Assembly (NCBI RefSeq): GCF_000719335.1
Contig: NZ_JOGB01000041.1
Span: 1 to 64,000, forward strand
From: Streptomyces sp. NRRL S-87
GTDB lineage: Bacteria; Actinomycetota; Actinomycetes; Streptomycetales; Streptomycetaceae
Direction: 5' to 3'
DNA: 64,000 bases
Shown: piece by piece, positions 58,219 through 64,000 of the stretch
Numbering within the stretch: position 1 is the first letter of the stretch
Layout of the letters: each line of letters begins with the position of its first letter
The notes under the pieces: model-generated
Seen by the model: only the letters and a program-made list of their open reading frames with translations
Databases searched by the model: none
Told to the model about the DNA's origin: nothing
Translations under genes and position numbers: made by a program

Positions 58219-59688
58219 TCACACGCTTTTCGCGGCCTTCCAGTCGGGCCGGCCGGGCATCGCGGGAGTCCTGGCGCCGTACAGCCAGTCCTGGAAGAAC
58301 CCGGTCAGGTCGCGTCCGGCCTCGTCCGAGGCGAGCGCGACGAAGTCGGCCGTGCCCGCGGTGGCGTCCCGGTGCTCGGCGACCCAGCGCCGCTCGACCC
58401 GCTCGAAGGCGGCCCGGCCGATCTCCTCGCGGAGCGCGAAGAGGGCCAGCGCGGAGCCGTCGTACACCACGGGCCGGAACAGGCTCAGCGGCTGGCCGGG
58501 GGCGGCCTCCTTGGGCCGGGCCGGCGGCCCGCCGGCGGCCCGCCACTGGTCGGAGCGCTCGTACGCCTCGCGCATGCGCCGCTCCAGGGAGTACTTGCCG
58601 AGGCCGTCCGCGTAGAGGGCCTCGTACCAGGTGGCGTGCCCCTCGTTGAGCCACAGGTCGGACCAGGTCCGGGGGGTGACGGTGTTCCCGAACCACTGGT
58701 GGGCGAGCTCGTGGACCATGACGGACTCGACGTACCAGGACGGGTAGCCGGGGGTGGTGAACAGTCCGCGCTCGAAGAGGGACAGGGTCTGCGTCTCCAG
58801 CTCGAAGCCGGTCTTGGCGCGGGCGATCAGCAGCCCGTAGTTCTCGAAGGGGTAGCGGCCGACGCGCTCCTCCATCCACTCCAGCTGGGCGGGGGTCTTC
58901 GCCAGCCAGGGCTCCAGGACGGCCCGGTCGGCCTCGGGGACCACGTCGCGGACGGGCAGCCCGTGCGGACCCTCGCGGGTGAGGACCGCGGAGCGGCCGA
59001 TGGAGACCTGCGCCAGCTCGGTGGCCATCGGGTGCAGGCTGCGGTACGTCCACGTGGTCCGGCCGGCGGCGGCCCGGCGGGCGGTACCGGTGCGGATGCC
59101 GTTCGCGACGGCCGTCAGGCCCTCGGGGGTGTTGATCCGGAAGGTGAACATCGCCTTGTCGGACGGGTGGTCGTTGCAGGGGAACACCCGGTGGGCGGCG
59201 TCGGCCTGGTTGGCCATGGCCAGCCCGTCCTCGGTGGTCACCCAGCCGCCGTCCTTCGCGCCGCGGGGGTCGCTGGTGTGGTGGACGGTGATGCGGACGA
59301 GGCCGTGGGCGGGGACGGGGCGGGCGGGCGTGAGGACGAGGTCCTCGCCGGCGCTCTCGAAGGCGGCGGGCAGCCCGTCGACCTCGGCGGAGGAGACGGT
59401 GCCGCGGGTGAAGTCGAGGTTGATCCGCTCCAGGTCCTCGGTGGCCCGGGCCTCGATCACGGTGGTCGCGTCGAGGGGCTGGGTGGCGCTGGTGTAGCGG
59501 AAGGACAGGTCGTACGCGAGGACGTCGTAGCCGGGGTTGCCGAGCTCCGGGAAGAGCCGGTCGCCGATGCCGAGGGCGGGCGGCGGCGGCAGGACGGCGG
59601 CGACGAGGCCGAGGGAGGCGGCGGCCAGGGCGGGGCCGCGCAGGCGGCGCAGGACGCGGTCGGCGGCGGGGCGGGGGGTGAGCTGCAT
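58219..59688 (-). CDS. M1 family metallopeptidase (secreted aminopeptidase-like)
   Basis: 489 aa. The zinc motif is HELAHQWFGN followed 18 residues on by the Glu in WLNEGHATW, as in M1 enzymes. The family exopeptidase GxMEN motif is not evident. The N-terminus (MQLTPRPAADRVLRR, then a hydrophobic LAAASLGLVAAVL) looks like a signal peptide. It is shorter than full M1 enzymes and lacks the large C-terminal domain. ATG 59688 is chosen because an upstream TTG adds only four residues; no Shine-Dalgarno is seen. Confidence 0.9.
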   Translation of the reverse strand: MQLTPRPAADRVLRRLRGPALAAASLGLVAAVLPPPPALGIGDRLFPELGNPGYDVLAYDLSFRYTSATQPLDATTVIEARATEDLERINLDFTRGTVSSAEVDGLPAAFESAGEDLVLTPARPVPAHGLVRITVHHTSDPRGAKDGGWVTTEDGLAMANQADAAHRVFPCNDHPSDKAMFTFRINTPEGLTAVANGIRTGTARRAAAGRTTWTYRSLHPMATELAQVSIGRSAVLTREGPHGLPVRDVVPEADRAVLEPWLAKTPAQLEWMEERVGRYPFENYGLLIARAKTGFELETQTLSLFERGLFTTPGYPSWYVESVMVHELAHQWFGNTVTPRTWSDLWLNEGHATWYEALYADGLGKYSLERRMREAYERSDQWRAAGGPPARPKEAAPGQPLSLFRPVVYDGSALALFALREEIGRAAFERVERRWVAEHRDATAGTADFVALASDEAGRDLTGFFQDWLYGARTPAMPGRPDWKAAKSV

Positions 59689-59790
59689 GCACCACGGCAA
59701 TACCAGCGGCCGCCGCCCGCGCGGGGGCGGCGCGCGACGCCCGCCACTCGAAAGGGGCGGTGCTCGGACGCGCCTGCGAGCGCCGTCCGC

Positions 59791-59853
59791 GGCGGGCTTC
59801 CCGCCCGGGGTCCGGTGGGGCGGGGGCGGGCTTCCCGCCCGGGGTCCGGTGGG
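59791..59853. repeat. Two 29-bp direct repeats, each a small hairpin, after the RelA/SpoT gene
   Basis: Exact copies at 59791-59819 and 59825-59853. Each starts GGCGGG-CTT-CCCGCC, a 6-bp hairpin. They lie between the RelA/SpoT stop and the M1 start, where they may act as tandem terminators. Confidence 0.75.
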
Positions 59854-59871
59854 TCAGGGGCGGGCGGCGGG

Positions 59872-61962
59872 TCAGACGCGGCCGACGTCGTAGACGCCCG
59901 GTACGTCCCGCATCGCGCGCATGAGCCGGGGCAGCACCGCGGCGTCGGGCAGCTGGACGGTGTAGGTGTGCCGGACCCGCTGCTCGGTGGGCGGTTCGAC
60001 GGTGGCGGAGACGATGTCGGCGCCCTCGCGGGAGATCGCCTCGGTGAGGTCGGCCAGCAGGTGCGGGCGGCCGAACGATTCGGCTACCAGGGTCACGCGG
60101 CAGTCGGCGGTGGCCCGCCAGTGCACGGCGACCGGGGTGCGGCCCAGCGACCGCATCCGGTCCACGGCCGGGCACTGCACCCGGTGGACGGTCACGGCCC
60201 CGCCGCGCACGACGAACCCGGCGACCGTGTCGGGCGGCACGGGGGTGCAGCAGCCGGCCAGCCGCACGGTGGCGTCGGGAAGGTCGGCCACCGCGTTCCC
60301 GCCGTCGGCCCGGGCGCCGACCATCGGACCGGGGGCGCGGGGCACGGCGGTCTGCTGCCGGGCGTGGTCGGGGTGGGCGTTCAGCCACTCCCTGATGGCG
60401 ATGCGGGCCGCCGGGGTGCGGGCGTGCTCCAGCCAGTTCGCGGCGGGCTCGGCGGCGCTGTCCCCGCCGAGCAGCGGCTGGACGGTGTCGCCGTCGACCA
60501 GCCGCGTCCCCAGGGCCGCGAGGCGTCCGTTGACCCGGGCGCCGATGCAGCCGTGGGCGGCCGTGCCGTGCAGGGCGTAGGCGGCGTCGACGCAGCTGGC
60601 GCCGGCGGGCAGGCCGAGCCGGCCGCCGTCGGCGGTGAAGACGGTGATCTCCCGGTCCTGGGCGAGCTCCTCGCGCAGGGAGCTCCAGAAGGTGTCCGGG
60701 TCGGGCGCGGCCTGCTGCCAGTCCAGCAGCCGCGACAGCCAGCCGGGGCGGGTGGGGTCGATGCGCTCCTCGGCGCGGTCGGTGCGCTCCTCGCCGGCCT
60801 CAGCGGGGGCGTAGGGGTTGCCGAGGGCGATGACGCCGGCCTCGGCGACGCTGTGCATCTGGCGGGTGCGGATGAGGACTTCGGCGACGTGCCCGTCGGT
60901 GGCGACCGCCGTGTGCAGGGACTGGTAGAGGTTGAACTTGGGGGCGGCGACGAAGTCCTTGAACTCCGAGACCACCGGCGTGAAGCAGGTGTGCAGTTCG
61001 CCCAGCACGCCGTAGCAGTCGGCGTCCTCGCCCACCAGGACGAGCAGCCGGCCGAAGTCGGAGCCGCGCAGCTCCCCGCGTTTGAGTGTGATGCGGTGGA
61101 CGGAGACGAAGTGCCGGGGTCTGATGTGGACTTCGGCGGGGATGCCGGCCTCGCGCAGCACGGCGCGGAAGGCCTCGGCGATGCCGGGCAGCGGGTCGTG
61201 CTCGGCGGCGTGGGCGGCGATGAGGGCGCGGGTGCGCTCGTACTCCTCGGGGTGGAGGATCGCGAAGACGAGGTCCTCCAGCTCGGTCTTGATGGCCTGG
61301 ACGCCCAGCCGTTCGGCGAGCGGGATCAGTACGTCGCGGGTGACCTTGGCGATGCGGGCCTGCTTCTCGGGGCGCATCACACCGAGGGTGCGCATGTTGT
61401 GCAGCCGGTCGGCGAGCTTGATGGACATGACGCGCACGTCGTTGCCGGTGGCGACGAGCATCTTGCGGAAGGTCTCGGGCTCGGCGGCGGCGCCGTAGTC
61501 CACCTTCTCGAGCTTGGTGACGCCGTCGACGATGAAGCGGACCTCGTCGCCGAACTCGGCGCGCACCTGGTCGAGCGTCACGTCGGTGTCCTCGACGGTG
61601 TCGTGGAGCAGGGAGGCCGTCAGGGTCGTGGTCTCGGCGCCGAGTTCGGCGAGGATCAGGGTGACGGCGAGCGGATGGGTGATGTACGGCTCGCCGCTCT
61701 TGCGCGTCTGGCCGCGGTGGGACGATTCGGCAAGGACGTACGCCCGGCGCAGTACGGCGAGATCGGCGTCGGGGTGGTGGGCCCGGTGCGCCTCCGCCAC
61801 GTGGCCGATGGCGTCGGGCAGCCGGTCGCGCGGGGCGGTGCCGAGCAGCGCGGCCCGTCCGAGCCGGCGCAGATCGAGCCGGGTGCGGCCGCGGCGGCGG
61901 CTCTGAGCTGCGCCGGAGCGGAACTCCGCGCCGGCGTCGGGGTTCGTGGCCTCTGCACTCAT
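59872..61962 (-). CDS. rshA: RelA/SpoT homologue (RshA-type bifunctional-family protein)
   Basis: 696 aa. HD hydrolase domain: HRGQTRKSGEPYITHPLAV, LLHDTVEDTDVT and KLADRLHNMRTLG are all intact. The synthetase domain is recognisable but altered: RPRHFVSVHR replaces the usual RPKHIYSIYRK, and EVLIRT replaces EVQIRT. TGS (ITVFTADGGRLGLPAGASC) and C-terminal ACT domains are present. It is therefore probably strong in ppGpp hydrolysis and doubtful in synthesis. Start ATG 61962 with GGAGG 5 nt upstream. This is the streptomycete second RSH protein by domain make-up and neighbourhood; the main RelA is elsewhere. Confidence 0.88.
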   Translation of the reverse strand: MSAEATNPDAGAEFRSGAAQSRRRGRTRLDLRRLGRAALLGTAPRDRLPDAIGHVAEAHRAHHPDADLAVLRRAYVLAESSHRGQTRKSGEPYITHPLAVTLILAELGAETTTLTASLLHDTVEDTDVTLDQVRAEFGDEVRFIVDGVTKLEKVDYGAAAEPETFRKMLVATGNDVRVMSIKLADRLHNMRTLGVMRPEKQARIAKVTRDVLIPLAERLGVQAIKTELEDLVFAILHPEEYERTRALIAAHAAEHDPLPGIAEAFRAVLREAGIPAEVHIRPRHFVSVHRITLKRGELRGSDFGRLLVLVGEDADCYGVLGELHTCFTPVVSEFKDFVAAPKFNLYQSLHTAVATDGHVAEVLIRTRQMHSVAEAGVIALGNPYAPAEAGEERTDRAEERIDPTRPGWLSRLLDWQQAAPDPDTFWSSLREELAQDREITVFTADGGRLGLPAGASCVDAAYALHGTAAHGCIGARVNGRLAALGTRLVDGDTVQPLLGGDSAAEPAANWLEHARTPAARIAIREWLNAHPDHARQQTAVPRAPGPMVGARADGGNAVADLPDATVRLAGCCTPVPPDTVAGFVVRGGAVTVHRVQCPAVDRMRSLGRTPVAVHWRATADCRVTLVAESFGRPHLLADLTEAISREGADIVSATVEPPTEQRVRHTYTVQLPDAAVLPRLMRAMRDVPGVYDVGRV

Positions 61963-62101
61963 GGGCACCTCCGGCGGCATCGACCGGCGGGGCGGGCATG
62001 GTGTGAGCCCGAAGGGCCGGTGTCTGATGCTACCGACCCCACCACGTGGCGCAGTCCGCCTCTCGCTCAGCGTGAAACGGATCACCCATTCGAGGGAAGC
62101 T

Positions 62102-62977
62102 CTACCCGAAAGCCGTTTCGCTCAGCCAGGCCGGATCGATCTCGCCTTCGGCGACGATGACGGCGGGTCCGGTCATCTCGACGAGGCCGTCGGGGTGCTC
62201 GGTGATCACGAGCGTGCCGCCGGGCAGGTCGACGGTGTACGTGGCCTCCTGGCCGGTGACGGCCGGGTCGGCGCCGTCGCGGCGGGCGGTGGCGACGGCC
62301 ACGGCGCAGGCGCCGGTGCCGCAGGAGCGGGTCTCGCCCGAGCCGCGCTCGTGGACGCGCATGGCCACGTGGCGGGGGCCGCGGTCGACCACGAACTCGA
62401 CGTTGACGCCGTCCGGGTAGGCGGCGGCGGGGCTGAACGGCGGCGGGCCGTACAGGTTCCCCGCGTCGGCGAGGTCGTCGACGAAGGCGACGGCGTGCGG
62501 GTTGCCCATGTTCACGTTGCGGGCGGGCCAGCTGCGGTCGCCGACGGAGACGGTGACCTCCCCCTCGGGGAGCACGGCGCGGCCCATGGAGACGGTGACG
62601 TCGCCGTTCTCGGCGAGGCGGACCCGCTTGACGCCGCCGCGGGTGGCGACGGCCAGGTCGCCGGCGCCGGCGAGGCCGGCGTGCTGGAGGTAGCGGGCGA
62701 AGACGCGGACCCCGTTGCCGCACATCTCGGCGATCGAGCCGTCGGCGTTGCGGTAGTCCATGAACCACTCGGCGACGTCGGCCATCGCGCGGGCCTCGGG
62801 GTGCTCGGCGGAGCGGACCACGTGCAGCACTCCGTCGGCGCCGATGCCGGCGCGGCGGTCGCACAGGGCGGCGACGGCGGCCGGTGGCAGGTCGACGGCG
62901 TTGTCCGGGTCCGGGATGATCACGAAGTCGTTCTCGGTCCCGTGGCCCTTGAGGAAGCTGAGCTGCGCGATGGTCAC
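62102..62977 (-). CDS. dapF: Diaminopimelate epimerase
   Basis: 291 aa. It converts LL- to meso-diaminopimelate for lysine synthesis, and in LL-DAP-containing streptomycetes mainly for lysine. The two catalytic Cys are in AEMCGNGVRVFA (about residue 90) and TRSCGTGACAVA (about residue 223). The start is GTG 62977: TACGAT at 62984-62989 ends 6 nt before it and no ribosome site exists, so the mRNA is probably leaderless. Confidence 0.94.
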   Translation of the reverse strand: MTIAQLSFLKGHGTENDFVIIPDPDNAVDLPPAAVAALCDRRAGIGADGVLHVVRSAEHPEARAMADVAEWFMDYRNADGSIAEMCGNGVRVFARYLQHAGLAGAGDLAVATRGGVKRVRLAENGDVTVSMGRAVLPEGEVTVSVGDRSWPARNVNMGNPHAVAFVDDLADAGNLYGPPPFSPAAAYPDGVNVEFVVDRGPRHVAMRVHERGSGETRSCGTGACAVAVATARRDGADPAVTGQEATYTVDLPGGTLVITEHPDGLVEMTGPAVIVAEGEIDPAWLSETAFG

Positions 62978-63073
62978 CGGGCCATCGTACAAAGCACCGG
63001 TGACGGGGGTACCGGCAGCTCAGGGAGTGGGACGGCCGGCACGGGGCACGGCCGGGCCGGACGGCGCCGGTCG

Positions 63074-63556
63074 CTAGCGCAGTCGGGCCACGCGCCAGAC
63101 GGCGAGGAAGGCCAGGGTGACGACCACGACGGCGTACAGGCCCACGATCCGCCAGTCCGGGCGCTCGCCGGAGCCGCGGGCGGGCAGCCCGGGCCAGGTG
63201 TAGCCCACGCGGCGGGCGGCCATCATCCCCCAGCCGCCGGCACAGCAGCTGATGAGCAGGCCGAGCATGGCGACGACCGCGCCGCCGTCGCCGAACTCGA
63301 AGGCGAGGGGGAAGGCGAACATCAGGGAGCCGGCGGCGGCCAGCATCACGATCGGCGCGAGCTGCCAGATGCGCAGCTTGCGCTGCGGGCGCAGCTCGAC
63401 CTCGACCTCGGGTACGGGGGTGTCCTGGTCGGGGCCGTCCGGGCTCAGCCGGTCGGGGTCCGCCGGAAGGCCCAGGCCGTCGGGAAGCACCACCGCCTCC
63501 GGATCGGTCCCGGTACCGTCCCGCCCGGCGTCACGAGGGCCGGCCTCCATCGCCAC
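63074..63556 (-). CDS. Small membrane protein between miaA and dapF
   Basis: 160 aa, family not recognised. Residues 1-60 are acidic and Pro/Asp-rich (cytoplasmic tail). Three membrane helices follow: about 66-88 (APIVMLAAAGSLMFAFPLAF), 92-113 and 135-155. Short basic ending. GTG 63556 with GGGGAGG 4 nt upstream; ATG two codons in is an alternative. It sits in the miaA-dapF neighbourhood in the same direction, so co-transcription with dapF is possible. Confidence 0.75.
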   Translation of the reverse strand: MAMEAGPRDAGRDGTGTDPEAVVLPDGLGLPADPDRLSPDGPDQDTPVPEVEVELRPQRKLRIWQLAPIVMLAAAGSLMFAFPLAFEFGDGGAVVAMLGLLISCCAGGWGMMAARRVGYTWPGLPARGSGERPDWRIVGLYAVVVVTLAFLAVWRVARLR

Positions 63557-63641
63557 GCGCCCTCCCCACTGGACTTCGCTCGCTTGACGTCACCCGCCGG
63601 TCTACACAACCTGCGGAATTTGATGATGGCACGGCCAGGAG

Positions 63642-63660
63642 CCCGCGATGCGCGCGCGGG
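63642..63660 (-). terminator. Possible miaA terminator
   Basis: CCCGCG-ATGCGCG-CGCGGG, 22 nt beyond the miaA stop. ATCACGTGAT at 63674-63683, next to the stop, is a separate 10-bp palindrome. Confidence 0.4.
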
Positions 63661-63682
63661 GCGTCCCGATGCCATCACGTGA

Positions 63683-64000
63683 TCAGGCTGTAATCGCTCG
63701 TTCGACCAACGACTGCGCAAGTCCGGGGAGTTCCGCGCGGTCCGCCGAGGCCCCGCTGAGCCAGTGGACACGGGGGTCCCGGCGGAACCAGGAGTCCTGC
63801 CGGCGGGCGAAGCGCTTGGTGGCCCGGACGGTCTCGGCGCGGGCCTCGTCCTCGGTGCACTCGCCCGAGAGGGCAGCGAGCACCTGCTGGTAGCCGAGCG
63901 CGCGGGAGGCGGTGACGCCCTCGCGCAGGCCCTGGGCCTCCAGGGCCTTGACCTCGTCGACGAGTCCGGCCTCCCACATGACGTCGACGCGGCGGGCGAT
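63683..64000 (-). CDS. miaA: tRNA dimethylallyltransferase, C-terminal part (gene continues beyond the window)
   Basis: About 105 residues are visible. [35 protein letters not shown] and [21 protein letters not shown] are the C-terminal signature of MiaA, which prenylates A37 of tRNAs reading UNN codons. The N-terminal part with the P-loop lies outside the window. Confidence 0.93.
   Translation of the reverse strand: MARRVDVMWEAGLVDEVKALEAQGLREGVTASRALGYQQVLAALSGECTEDEARAETVRATKRFARRQDSWFRRDPRVHWLSGASADRAELPGLAQSLVERAITA

Noticed and set aside
58372..62160. A 1262-codon open frame on the plus strand over the M1 peptidase and RelA/SpoT genes
   Set aside because: It spans two real genes and their intergenic gap in antisense, with repetitive Gly/Val/Leu/Arg composition. 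Long open antisense frames are expected at this GC content.

Overview
The window is very GC-rich DNA with densely packed genes, and its gene content is that of a Streptomyces chromosome core. Markers are an HrdB-type principal sigma factor, separate parE and parC, a B12-dependent nrdJ paired with nrdR, an actinobacterial lexA with a SOS box, the two citrate synthase genes and the DUF485/ActP pair. From memory the order resembles the S. coelicolor segment from parC and parE to miaA, but no alignment was run. About 47 genes are supported, most on the minus strand. No tRNA, rRNA, CRISPR array, insertion sequence or prophage was recognised.

Layout. 0.3-4.3 kb: a secreted M23 peptidase behind a ydaO-type c-di-AMP riboswitch, then an M16 peptidase pair. 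4.4-9.1 kb: parC and a three-part protein (coiled coil, Mrr-like nuclease, TerD). 9.2-17.6 kb: a CobW GTPase, then a central-carbon block. That block holds a citrate synthase, a divergent citrate synthase fused to a DNA-binding helix-turn-helix, a CitA/CitB-type two-component pair, and an acetate symporter with its DUF485 partner. 17.7-24.5 kb: parE, a small CxxC protein, a trypsin-like protease, hrdB (broken in this sequence) and a FadR-type regulator. 24.6-28.9 kb: a fused ABC transporter with a huge disordered linker, and an NrtR-like Nudix protein. 28.9-38.6 kb: a glycogen-debranching-like protein, a DUF4192 protein, a divergent RecQ helicase with a phosphoribosyltransferase-like tail, two uncharacterised proteins, rnhB and an ADP-ribosylglycohydrolase. 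38.6-48.8 kb: a histidine phosphatase, a YdbC-like protein, an arylamine N-acetyltransferase, a DUF6215 protein, nrdJ, nrdR, lexA and a DinG-type helicase. 48.9-55.0 kb: an NRPS-independent siderophore operon. 55.3-64.0 kb: a secreted trypsin-like protease, hflX, an M1 aminopeptidase, a RelA/SpoT homologue, dapF, a membrane protein and the 3' end of miaA.

How the genes connect. DNA topology, repair and dNTP supply are prominent: parC, parE, recQ, rnhB, nrdRJ, lexA and the DinG-type helicase. A perfect palindrome made of two consensus DnaA boxes sits between recQ and its divergent neighbour. The carbon block looks like a locally controlled acetate/citrate module, with a candidate operator between the two citrate synthases. 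The siderophore operon has an aminotransferase, two IucA/IucC synthetases and an acyltransferase, but no decarboxylase, N-hydroxylase, transporter or visible iron box.

Data quality. Two genes carry frameshifts: hrdB (about 109 nt apparently missing) and the siderophore aminotransferase (one G missing from a G-run). hrdB is normally essential, so assembly or sequencing error is the leading explanation. Several genes have a -10 hexamer 6-8 nt before the start codon and no Shine-Dalgarno, so leaderless mRNAs appear common here.
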